Assembly (NCBI RefSeq): GCF_029265695.1
Contig: NZ_JAJUHW010000011.1
Coordinates: forward strand, 1-64,000
Direction: 5' to 3'
Origin: Gracilinema caldarium
GTDB taxonomy: Bacteria; Spirochaetota; Spirochaetia; Treponematales; Breznakiellaceae
DNA length: 64,000 nt
Shown: one piece after another, positions 28,820 to 37,456 of the stretch
How positions within the stretch are numbered: the first letter of the stretch is position 1
Layout: every line of letters starts with the position of its first letter
Made by a program: the position numbers and the translations under genes
Notes under the pieces: generated by a model
The model's database searches: none
What the model was told of the DNA's origin: nothing
Seen by the model: only the letters and a program-made list of their open reading frames with translations

Positions 28820-28831
28820 GAAACTAATTTA

Positions 28832-28845
28832 TTACAAAAATGTAG
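28832..28845. promoter_or_regulatory. Single CTACA-N4-TGTAG-like site at the nifA-like 5' end
   Basis: TTACAAAAATGTAG, 12 nt upstream of the nifA-like start. Confidence 0.5.
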
Positions 28846-28979
28846 GAACCTACAAGAGATGCTCGCCAATTTATTTACTAATAGTAAAGCAGCTGTAATA
28901 AAAAACGACAAAACTGTTTAATTTGACAGATTCGTAAAGTAGTGCCAAAATTAAAGCAATCTTTTTTATAGGAGGAACT

Positions 28980-30668
28980 ATGAGCGCGTTAATAGCTATC
29001 ATAGCCCTGGCAATTTACTTTGTGTTCTACTTTGTATATGGTAGAACCATCCAGTCCAAGCTCCTGAAAAGCCATGAAGCTCCGGACGCTCCTTCAAAAC
29101 GGCTCCAAGATGGTGTCGACTATGTACCAACCAACAAATTTGTTTTGTTCGGCCACCATTTTGCATCCATTGCTGGTGCTGGCCCGATTACCGGCCCTGC
29201 AATGGCTGTCGCCTGGGGATGGTTACCGGGACTGCTCTGGATTTGGTTTGGCAATATTTTTATCGGTGCAATTCATGACTACCTGGCCCTTGCCGCTTCT
29301 GTCCGCTATGACGGCCGCTCAGTACAGTTTGTAGCCCAGGACATGGTTGGTAAAAAAGCCGGATCATCCTTCGGATGGTTCGTCCTGTTCCTTTGTATCT
29401 TGGTAGTAGCAGCTTTCGGTGACATTGTAGCTGGTCAGTTTGCCGCTGACGGCCGGGTCTTCTCCGCCTTCTTCTTCTTCTGTGTAGCCGCAATCATCGC
29501 TGGCTTTATTATGTATAAGTCTCCCCTCGGCATGGGTTGGGGATCCCTTATTGGGGTTATTCTTATCATTGTAGCCTTCTGGGCAGGAGATTTACTTCCT
29601 GTAAAGGCAAGCAAGGATGTCTGGTTCATTGTTATCTTTGTATATATTGTTATTGCTTCAGCATTGCCAGTTAACTTCCTCTTACAGCCCCGTGACTACT
29701 TAAACAGCTTCCTACTTTACTTTGGATTACTGATAGGTGGAATTGCTGCTCTCGTTTCTTTCGGAGCCTTTGATTCAATTCCTCTATTTACCAGTTTCTC
29801 TGCCAAGGTGATCGGAGGACAGCCTTCACCGTTCTGGCCCACAGTACCCCTCGTCATCGCCTGCGGTGCCCTATCGGGCTTCCATGCCTTGGTTGCCTCT
29901 GGAACTAGCTCAAAACAATTAGCTACCGAAAAGGACGCCCTTTTTGTTGGCTACGGCGCTATGCTCACCGAAGGTTTCCTATCCACCATCGTTGTTATTT
30001 CAATCGCAAGCTTTGGAGATATCGCGATGGGTGATACTGCAGCAATTATGAAGACTCCCGCACTCAATCGTTTTGTACTCTCCTATGGATCCATGGTAAG
30101 TACTACGATCCCCTTCTTTACGAAGGAGTTTATGAACCTCTTTGCGGCTGTTTGGGTTAGCTCATTTGCCCTTACCACCTTGGATACTACAAACCGGCTT
30201 GGCCGTTATCTTGTTCAGGAAATGGCCTTGCCCCTCAAAGACAAAGCTTCCGGATTATACAACATTCTGGAAAACAAATGGGTTGCATCCATTATAATTG
30301 CATTTTTAGGTATTTTCCTTGCTCGATCCGGTGGTTACACCACGTTGTGGCCCGCATTCTCAGGTGCAAACCAGCTTATTGCATCTATCGTCATGCTGAC
30401 CGCAGCAATCTGGGTAAAGAACAAGCTTAATCCGAAATATACCAATGTGGTTCTTATCCCGGCCATATTCCTCTGGGTCACCGTAACGGTAGCCCTGATC
30501 TGGTATGAAGTCATTATTGTGCCCACCTTCTTTGTAAAGATGGAAGATACGATGAAAGTCATTACGGGCAGTGTCGTTGGTGTTATTAACATCATCATGC
30601 TGATCCTCAATTTCGTGATGATTGTAAGTTTCACAAAGAACTTCTCAGGGAAAAAGGCAAACGCCTAA
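28980..30668 (+). CDS. cstA: Carbon starvation protein CstA family transporter
   Basis: VPTNKFVLFGHHFASIAGAGPITGPAMA; polytopic membrane protein; SD aggagg. Confidence 0.9.
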   Translation: MSALIAIIALAIYFVFYFVYGRTIQSKLLKSHEAPDAPSKRLQDGVDYVPTNKFVLFGHHFASIAGAGPITGPAMAVAWGWLPGLLWIWFGNIFIGAIHDYLALAASVRYDGRSVQFVAQDMVGKKAGSSFGWFVLFLCILVVAAFGDIVAGQFAADGRVFSAFFFFCVAAIIAGFIMYKSPLGMGWGSLIGVILIIVAFWAGDLLPVKASKDVWFIVIFVYIVIASALPVNFLLQPRDYLNSFLLYFGLLIGGIAALVSFGAFDSIPLFTSFSAKVIGGQPSPFWPTVPLVIACGALSGFHALVASGTSSKQLATEKDALFVGYGAMLTEGFLSTIVVISIASFGDIAMGDTAAIMKTPALNRFVLSYGSMVSTTIPFFTKEFMNLFAAVWVSSFALTTLDTTNRLGRYLVQEMALPLKDKASGLYNILENKWVASIIIAFLGIFLARSGGYTTLWPAFSGANQLIASIVMLTAAIWVKNKLNPKYTNVVLIPAIFLWVTVTVALIWYEVIIVPTFFVKMEDTMKVITGSVVGVINIIMLILNFVMIVSFTKNFSGKKANA

Positions 30669-30682
30669 TGTAACCCTTTTTT

Positions 30683-30714
30683 GTTCTGTCCTATGGGATC
30701 CCATAGGACAGAAC
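30683..30714. repeat. 32-bp perfect palindrome between cstA and ArsA cassette
   Basis: GTTCTGTCCTATGGGATCCCATAGGACAGAAC. Confidence 0.85.
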
Positions 30715-30769
30715 TATTGAAATGACTAAAAGGCTCCGCACAAGAGCGGAGTCATGTTTAAAGGATAGT

Positions 30770-31054
30770 ATGACTAAGGAAGAAATATTACAAAAACTTA
30801 AAAATGTATGGTATATCGTCCGGCAGGTTCACCGGGAAAAAGCAACAGAGATGCTTGAATTCGAAGTTAAAGAGTTACAAAACCTCTTTTCCCTTATGGT
30901 ATTGGGAAGCCTTGTAGGACTGCCTTCTCCCCCTCCCGCAATTGCCTTTGAGCTCATTCCCCTTATGGAAGATGAAATCCGTACCATGACAAGTAGAGCT
31001 GACTTTGCACAGGACCCCTTGGGTGCCCTGGTTGGAATGCTCAATATTGATTAA
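30770..31054 (+). CDS. Hypothetical protein of ArsA cassette (start MTKEEILQ proposed)
   Basis: Intact ORF; SD aaagga before ATG at 30770. Confidence 0.6.
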   Translation: MTKEEILQKLKNVWYIVRQVHREKATEMLEFEVKELQNLFSLMVLGSLVGLPSPPPAIAFELIPLMEDEIRTMTSRADFAQDPLGALVGMLNID

Positions 31055-31069
31055 CACAATGGAAACTAT

Positions 31070-31987
31070 ATGAAGAAACTCGCGTTTTTCTTGGGAAAAG
31101 GCGGTGTCGGCAAGACAACCCTTTCTTCAGCCACGGCCTACCGGCTCTCTGCAAGCGGTTTTAAGGTCCTTATATGCTCATTAGATCCTGCCCATAATTT
31201 AGGGGACGTCTTTCACACCAAGCTGGCTAATAACCTCAGACCTATACGGGAAAATTTAGACGGGATAGAAATAGACCTTGCCGAATGGGTACAGAAATAT
31301 TTGGAAGAAAGTCGAGGTGAGATTCAAAATGCTTACCGGTACAATGTAGTCATCGACCTCAATAAGTATCTGGACATTATGAAATATTCACCAGGGACCG
31401 AAGAATATGCAGTCTTGTGGGCAATTGAACACATCTTTAAAACCTATAAAGACAGCTACGACATCATTATATTTGATACTCCTCCCACAGCTCTTACACT
31501 TCGATTTCTTGCCATGCCTGCCATATCTGGCCTTTGGATTCAAGAACTCTCCAATTTGCGGAAAACAATCCTGGAAAAACGGCGGGTACTATTAAAATTA
31601 AATCCTGAAGCTAACGTGTTGGGCGGACAGGTAAAAAAGGAAGAGGATCCAATCTACCAAAAACTTGGGGCCATACACAAACGGCTTGAAGCGTTGCAAG
31701 AGCTTTTTGCCAAGGAAAGCTACATTTCGGTAGTACTAAATCCCGATGAATTAAGTTTTTCTGAATCTCTGCGCATCCGAGATGAGCTTGGTAAGCTGGA
31801 TGTTCCCATATCGAGCCTATGCTATAACAAATTTCTTATTGATGACAGCCGCGGTGAACGGCTGCGGACAACCTTTAAAAGCATTCCCATTTTTACCTTT
31901 AACCGGCTTGAAGAGGGCATTTTAGTGCTGGACGACCTGGCAAAACTTGAAGTCTCACCGCTGGTACACCATATGAGGAGTAATTGA
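31070..31987 (+). CDS. ArsA/GET3-family ATPase
   Basis: GKGGVGKTTLSS, SLDPAHNLGDVF, IFDTPPTALTLRFLAMP. Confidence 0.85.
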   Translation: MKKLAFFLGKGGVGKTTLSSATAYRLSASGFKVLICSLDPAHNLGDVFHTKLANNLRPIRENLDGIEIDLAEWVQKYLEESRGEIQNAYRYNVVIDLNKYLDIMKYSPGTEEYAVLWAIEHIFKTYKDSYDIIIFDTPPTALTLRFLAMPAISGLWIQELSNLRKTILEKRRVLLKLNPEANVLGGQVKKEEDPIYQKLGAIHKRLEALQELFAKESYISVVLNPDELSFSESLRIRDELGKLDVPISSLCYNKFLIDDSRGERLRTTFKSIPIFTFNRLEEGILVLDDLAKLEVSPLVHHMRSN

Positions 31988-32619
31988 TGAATTGGTATAT
32001 CCTTCCCCTGACTCTGCTTGCCCTGTTTGCAGTCTTCAGTTATTTCCGGGGCATGAAAAAAAACAAATGGATCGCGGGCTTTATCGCCAGTGAAACAGAA
32101 GCCATTTTAAATCCAAAGGATAAAGAATATGTAAACATAGGCGGAGCTATCGGCTATAACTTTACTTATACGCTTAAGGATCCCTTTACCAATGCAAAGG
32201 GAACCTTTGCACTTATTCCCCGGCAGTCCGCCTTTTATATGCCAGTAGTTCTCCTTTTAGGAGGCAAGGACCGCTATTATCTCACCATATTTACAGATCG
32301 CAAACTTGCCGGCGAGGGGCATATTATCGAAGAGCGGTATTTTAAAAAGATTTCCCAAACCATCACCGGCATTGAAAAACTAAAGCAGGATCGAATTACC
32401 AAGGGGAAACGAACTTATGTACTCCTGTGGGACGCACCAAAGCTGGAAGAACGGCTGCATAAAGTGCTTGAAGAAAGCGAACAGACAGAATTATTAAAGC
32501 ATTTTTGCGTTTATCGGGACAATTCTAACTTTTATATCTTTATGGAACCAAAACGGCATGGTATCGAAGCGCTCTTGGGATCCTTATACAAGCACCTTTC
32601 CCTATTCTGGGAAAAGTAG
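31984..32619 (+). CDS. Hypothetical membrane-anchored protein
   Basis: 4-nt overlap with ArsA-like gene; N-terminal TM WYILPLTLLALFAVFSYF. Confidence 0.6.
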   Translation: MMNWYILPLTLLALFAVFSYFRGMKKNKWIAGFIASETEAILNPKDKEYVNIGGAIGYNFTYTLKDPFTNAKGTFALIPRQSAFYMPVVLLLGGKDRYYLTIFTDRKLAGEGHIIEERYFKKISQTITGIEKLKQDRITKGKRTYVLLWDAPKLEERLHKVLEESEQTELLKHFCVYRDNSNFYIFMEPKRHGIEALLGSLYKHLSLFWEK

Positions 32620-32628
32620 GAGGCATAT

Positions 32629-32910
32629 ATGGCCCAAATCAACCAAGAAATGGCGGATAAATTCGAAGCCATCATGCGTCGGGTTAAGGAACCGGAAACA
32701 GAGCTTTCTGTTGCCGAGCTTAACCTGGTAAAACGGATAAGCTACAGCGAAAGCGAAAAGAAGTTCCTTATTGTCATGGATATTGCCACACCGCGCTTTC
32801 CCTGTCTGACCTGCGGAGTTGTGACCGAACAGATTCGCAGCACCATAGAACGGCGGCTCAGGGAAGAATTCTTAAAGGAATTTCCCGGATATGTGGTAGA
32901 AACTGTATAA
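32629..32910 (+). CDS. Small protein, possibly divergent MIP18/DUF59-like
   Basis: ELNLVKRISYSESEKKFLIVMDIATPRFPCLTCGVVTEQIRSTIERRLREEF. Confidence 0.45.
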   Translation: MAQINQEMADKFEAIMRRVKEPETELSVAELNLVKRISYSESEKKFLIVMDIATPRFPCLTCGVVTEQIRSTIERRLREEFLKEFPGYVVETV

Positions 32911-32912
32911 AA

Positions 32913-32986
32913 CGCGACACGAGGGACTCGAACCCCCTACCTGCTGCTTAGAAGGCAGCTGCTCTATCCAGGTGAGCTAGTGTCGC
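32913..32986 (-). tRNA. tRNA-Arg (TCT)
   Basis: GCGACAC/GTGTCGC acceptor, anticodon loop CTTCTAA, GGTTCGAGTCC. Confidence 0.95.
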
Positions 32987-33094
32987 AGGATACGCCATAT
33001 TTCACCGAATAATGCGGCGCTTGTCAAGGCCAGCGCACTCATCTGCTCCTTGTAAATAAGTCTTGACGAAAGTTAAATCTCATAGGACACTATT

Positions 33095-33123
33095 GGTATA
33101 GTCCATTAAATATGGATTATACC
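33095..33123. promoter_or_regulatory. Inverted repeat upstream of the GntR-family gene (candidate operator)
   Basis: GGTATAGTCCAT-taaat-ATGGATTATACC, 11/12 bp arms, adjacent to SD aggag. Confidence 0.65.
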
Positions 33124-33134
33124 AGGAGTAGCCC

Positions 33135-34121
33135 ATGGCCTTAGAAATCAACATAGACAAATCAAGCGATAGCCCTGTATACCGGCAGATTATCGAACAG
33201 ATTACCAGAAAATTGCGGGCCGGTGTATTAAAACCAGGGGATAAGCTCCCCACAGAACGCGAGCTGGCGGAAAGCCTTGGCATTGCCCGGGGCACCGTAA
33301 ACCGGGCCTACGAAGAATTGACCCGGTCCCAGATTCTGGAATCTATTCCCGGCAGGGGAAGTTTCATTTCCGCCCAGCAGGACGTGGCCGAGACAAGCCG
33401 CAAGGAAAAAGCGGTGAGCCTCATAGCAGAACTTATCGACACATTGCGTAATCTTCGTTTTTCCTACCGCGAAATTCGCACCCTCATAGAGCTCGGCATT
33501 TTGGAAAAGGAGCGAATGTTCGAGGAACTTTCCATCGCGGTGGTAGATTGTAATCCGGAAGCATTGGCGGTATTTCGAAAACAGCTTAACTTTTTAACCA
33601 CCATGCCGCTTACCCTTTTTTTACTCGATGACCTTGCATCAACTGCTGAGGTGGAAAAGAAGCTCTCTCCCTTTGATCTGGTATTAACCTCCGCCCGTCA
33701 TTATACGGAAGTACTCGGCATGGCGCCGGGAATAAAAGAAAAGCTTATCCAGGTAGCCCTTTCTCCGTCCCAGGATACAATCATAGCCCTGGCAACGATA
33801 AAGCCGGGCCGTAAATTAGGCATCATCTGCGAAAGCCGGCAGTTCCGTGACATCATCCTTAATAAATTGCGGGATCTTATGATCGACGACGGCGTGGAAG
33901 TTCTCCGCTATGCCGAACTGGATCGGCTGCCCCTCTTTCTCGCCGATAAGGAGGTCATTATTGTGCCCCCTTCATGGAAGCAGCCCGAGGGAAAAGTAGC
34001 CCAGGCGTCTTTGCAGGATTTTACCTCCCGTGGCGGAAAGCTCATCGTCTTCGACTACCAGGTTGAACGGGGTTCTGTCATTTATGTAGAAGAGCGAGTC
34101 CGGGATCTCTTGGCCCAGTAG
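33135..34121 (+). CDS. GntR family transcriptional regulator
   Basis: PVYRQIIEQITRKLRAGVLKPGDKLPTERELAESLGIARGTVNRAYEEL. Confidence 0.9.
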   Translation: MALEINIDKSSDSPVYRQIIEQITRKLRAGVLKPGDKLPTERELAESLGIARGTVNRAYEELTRSQILESIPGRGSFISAQQDVAETSRKEKAVSLIAELIDTLRNLRFSYREIRTLIELGILEKERMFEELSIAVVDCNPEALAVFRKQLNFLTTMPLTLFLLDDLASTAEVEKKLSPFDLVLTSARHYTEVLGMAPGIKEKLIQVALSPSQDTIIALATIKPGRKLGIICESRQFRDIILNKLRDLMIDDGVEVLRYAELDRLPLFLADKEVIIVPPSWKQPEGKVAQASLQDFTSRGGKLIVFDYQVERGSVIYVEERVRDLLAQ

Positions 34122-34130
34122 GAGTAAATT

Positions 34131-34586
34131 ATGGTAGAACGGGAAAAACGGCCCTATACGATAGTACTCGGAGTGATTGGTTTTGATTGCCATTCGGTGG
34201 GCAATAAAATACTTGATGCATTTTTTACCGAACGGGGTTTTAAGGTCATAAACCTCGGAGTCATGGTAAGCCAAGATGAGTTCATTTCAGCGGCTATCGA
34301 AAGCGCCGCCGACGCCATCCTGGTTTCCAGTCTGTATGGCCACGGGGAGATTGACTGTGACGGCCTGCGGGGCCGCTGTATTGAACGGGGTATTGGCGAC
34401 ATAATCCTTTGGGTCGGCGGTAACCTGGTGGTCGGGAAAAAGGACTTTTCTGAAGTGGAAGAAAAATTTCGCTCTATGGGATACGACCGGGTTTTTCCGC
34501 CTGATACCGATCTAGATAAGGCGGTTCAAGAACTCATCCAGGATATAGAAGCACGGCGGCAAAAAAAGGCAGCGGAGGGCCGCTAA
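34131..34586 (+). CDS. glmS: Methylaspartate (glutamate) mutase, S subunit, B12-binding
   Basis: [19 protein letters not shown] (DxHxxG), [12 protein letters not shown]. Confidence 0.9.
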   Translation: MVEREKRPYTIVLGVIGFDCHSVGNKILDAFFTERGFKVINLGVMVSQDEFISAAIESAADAILVSSLYGHGEIDCDGLRGRCIERGIGDIILWVGGNLVVGKKDFSEVEEKFRSMGYDRVFPPDTDLDKAVQELIQDIEARRQKKAAEGR

Positions 34587-34587
34587 G

Positions 34588-36015
34588 GTGGCAAAGCTGG
34601 CCCTTTCTATCGATATAGGTTCCACCTGGACCAAGGGCATGCTGGTTGATCTCTCAGACCATACCTGTGTGTTGCGGGAAGCAAGCCCGACGACGGTAGA
34701 CAACCTCGTTATGGGATTTAACAAAGTATACCATACACTCTTACATGGAGTTCCAATTGGCTACACTAGGGGAGATCGTCCCGAGGTCTTTGTATCTTCC
34801 AGCGCGAAGGGGGGCCTTACCATCGCTGCCATTGGTCTTGTGCCGGACCTCACGCTTAAGGCCGCAAAAATGGCCGCCGCATCCGCAGGCGGCAAGGTTA
34901 TCGCCAGCTTTTCATATAAATTAACCAGGTCGGATATAGAAAAGCTCGAAACATTGCGGAGCGACATTATACTCCTGAGCGGCGGGACCGACGGAGGAGA
35001 TGAATCCTATGTGCTCCACAATGCGAAAATGCTTGCATCATCTGGACTGAGCTCTGCCATACTGTATGCGGGGAACCAGACCGTACGGGAAGAAGTCCTC
35101 GCCATCTTACAAGACGCTGGTAAAGATGCCCAGGGATCGGCCAATATTTTGCCCGATTTAGAATCGGTACAAGTCGATGAGGCACGAAAAGCGATAGGGG
35201 ATATCTTTCTAAGGCGGATTATCGAAGGCCGGGGTCTCGCTTCGGTGCGGGAAATAGCCAGCGCGGAGCCCCGGCCTACACCAGCGGCAGTATACGACCT
35301 GGTGGCACTGTTGGACGAAACAGATGAAGGACTCCTTGTGCTTGATATGGGCGGAGCTACCACCGATGTGTATAGCCTCAGTGATCCCTACAGTAAAGAA
35401 TCGGACCGGGTCTACCGGGGTATTCCAGAAACGAGGCTGAAACGGACCGTAGAAGGCGACTTAGGGCTCAGGGTGAGCGCCCGTTTTGTCGCTGATGCGG
35501 GCTCCACATATATCAAGCGGATCCTGAATGAACAAGAACAGCGCAGCCTTGCAAAGTGGCTCGAAAGGATAGGCGCCAATACGGGGATTTTGCCCCTTAC
35601 AGAAGAAGAACTAAAACTCGACAATCTGCTTGCGGTTATTTGCGTCGCCGAGTCTATCGGGAGACACGGCGGAACCCTTTCGCCGACCTTTACCCCCGAG
35701 GGGCTCCTCTGGGTCCAGCAGGGTAAGGACCTTTCCAGGATACGACGCATCATTGGCAGCGGCGGCCGTCTTGCCCGTGAACTGTCCATCAATATAATCC
35801 ATTCCGCCCTGGAATCCTATTTCACTTCAGAAAATGAAACTAAAGGAAAAAGCTGGCCCCAAACAAAGCGGCTTTTACCCCGCTTCGATTCGATCGAGTA
35901 CTTCCGGGATAGTGAATATATTATTCCCCTGGCGGCAAATCTTGCCCTGACATACCCTCAAGCCGCCAGGGACCTGGTTATACAGAGTTTACAAAGGGAG
36001 AATATCCATGATTGA
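34588..36015 (+). CDS. glmL: Glutamate mutase accessory ATPase GlmL/MutL
   Basis: SIDIGSTWTKGMLV, LLSGGTDGGDE, LDMGGATTDVYS. Confidence 0.9.
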   Translation: MAKLALSIDIGSTWTKGMLVDLSDHTCVLREASPTTVDNLVMGFNKVYHTLLHGVPIGYTRGDRPEVFVSSSAKGGLTIAAIGLVPDLTLKAAKMAAASAGGKVIASFSYKLTRSDIEKLETLRSDIILLSGGTDGGDESYVLHNAKMLASSGLSSAILYAGNQTVREEVLAILQDAGKDAQGSANILPDLESVQVDEARKAIGDIFLRRIIEGRGLASVREIASAEPRPTPAAVYDLVALLDETDEGLLVLDMGGATTDVYSLSDPYSKESDRVYRGIPETRLKRTVEGDLGLRVSARFVADAGSTYIKRILNEQEQRSLAKWLERIGANTGILPLTEEELKLDNLLAVICVAESIGRHGGTLSPTFTPEGLLWVQQGKDLSRIRRIIGSGGRLARELSINIIHSALESYFTSENETKGKSWPQTKRLLPRFDSIEYFRDSEYIIPLAANLALTYPQAARDLVIQSLQRENIHD

Positions 36016-37456
36016 TCGTAAGATGAGCAAGGAATCGTTCGAAACCCAACGGACTGAGGTGCTCAAGTCCTGGCCGACAGGAGCGGACGTCGATTTTGAC
36101 GCTGCGGTCGCCTTGCAGCGGGCTATACCGGAGGAAAAAAACTTTGCCGCGGCTATGAAAAAGGCCGATGCGGAGGGGCGAACCCTTTTACAGCCCCGGG
36201 CAGGGGTTGCCCTGGTGGATGAACATATACGGCTCCTTAAATACCTGGAGACCGAGGGGGAAGCGGATCTGCTCCCCACTACGATAGACGCCTATACCCG
36301 GCAGAACCGGTATACCGAGGCTGCCAAGGGTATCGAAAAATCCCAGGCGGCAGGCACAAGCCTCCTGAACGGCTTTCCTGCGGTAAATCACGGGGTAGCC
36401 GAGTGCCGCAGGGTAACCGAGGCGGTTTCCAAACCGGTCCAGGTCAGGCACGGAACCCCCGATGCACGGCTTTTGGCGGAGATAACCCTCGCGGCAGGCT
36501 TTACCGCCTTTGAAGGGGGCGGCATCAGCTACAATATTCCCTATGCTAAAAATGTCCCCCTGCGTTCATCAATCCAATATTGGAAATATGTGGACCGCCT
36601 TGTGGGCCTTTACGAAGAAGCAGGGGTGCGTATAAACCGGGAACCCTTTGGACCTCTGACAGGCACTCTGGTCCCCCCCTGCGTTTCCCACGCGGTAGCA
36701 ATCCTGGAGGGGCTTCTGGCCCTGGAACAGGGGGTGGTTTCCCTCACTTTAGGCTACGGACAGTGCGGAAACCTGATACAGGATGTGGCGGCAATCATCA
36801 GCCTTAGAAACCTGGCCCGCACCTACTTTAGCGAAGCCGGCTTTGAACATGTGGAGCTTACCACGGTGTTCCACCAGTGGATGGGCGGCTTCCCGGAAGA
36901 CGAAGCAAAGGCCTTTGGCGTCATTTCCTGGGGTTCCGTGGCGGGCCGGCTTGCGGGGGCCACCAAAATCATTGTGAAGTCCCCCCATGAGGCCATGGGT
37001 ATCCCCACCAAGGAGGCTAATGCCCAGGGACTCAGGACGAGCAGGCAGATCGTAAACATGCTAAGCGACCAGGGCATGCTGGATTCCCAGGCGGTCCAGA
37101 GGGAGGTGGCCCTTATCGAGCGGGAAACCCGGGCAATTTTGGAGGGAGCCTTTGCCCTCAGTTCGGGCCGGGACCCCGAAGAAGCGGCGGTCCGGGCCTT
37201 TGAGGCGGGCATTATCGACGTACCCTTTGCGCCATCGAACCAAAACCAGGGGAAGATTCTTCCCATGCGGGATAACGAAGGCTATGTGCGGATTTTCAAA
37301 GCCGGATCCCTACCCCTGCCCCAGGACGTGCTGGACTTCCACCGGGAACGACTGGAAGACCGGGCTAAGGCAGAGGGGCGGCTAGTAAGCCTCAGGATGG
37401 TAACAGACGATATTTATGCGATCGGCAAGGGCCGGTTAGTAGGGAGGCCATTATGA
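36008..37456 (+). CDS. glmE: Methylaspartate (glutamate) mutase, E subunit
   Basis: RHGTPDARLLAEITLAAGFTAFEGGGISYNIPYAKNVPL; follows glmS/glmL. Confidence 0.93.
   Translation: MIDRKMSKESFETQRTEVLKSWPTGADVDFDAAVALQRAIPEEKNFAAAMKKADAEGRTLLQPRAGVALVDEHIRLLKYLETEGEADLLPTTIDAYTRQNRYTEAAKGIEKSQAAGTSLLNGFPAVNHGVAECRRVTEAVSKPVQVRHGTPDARLLAEITLAAGFTAFEGGGISYNIPYAKNVPLRSSIQYWKYVDRLVGLYEEAGVRINREPFGPLTGTLVPPCVSHAVAILEGLLALEQGVVSLTLGYGQCGNLIQDVAAIISLRNLARTYFSEAGFEHVELTTVFHQWMGGFPEDEAKAFGVISWGSVAGRLAGATKIIVKSPHEAMGIPTKEANAQGLRTSRQIVNMLSDQGMLDSQAVQREVALIERETRAILEGAFALSSGRDPEEAAVRAFEAGIIDVPFAPSNQNQGKILPMRDNEGYVRIFKAGSLPLPQDVLDFHRERLEDRAKAEGRLVSLRMVTDDIYAIGKGRLVGRPL

Noticed and set aside
28933-28948. Sigma-54-like promoter for the nifA-like gene (minus strand TTGGCACTACTTTACG)
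   Set aside because: The -24 half is good but the -12 element is CG rather than GC at the required spacing, so not called.
30770-32910. Arsenic resistance operon
   Set aside because: An ArsA-type ATPase is present but no arsB/acr3, arsR, arsC or arsD neighbour is recognisable.
33061-33135. Cobalamin riboswitch before the glutamate mutase operon
   Set aside because: The short leader contains only the 29-bp inverted repeat; no B12-box-like sequence seen.
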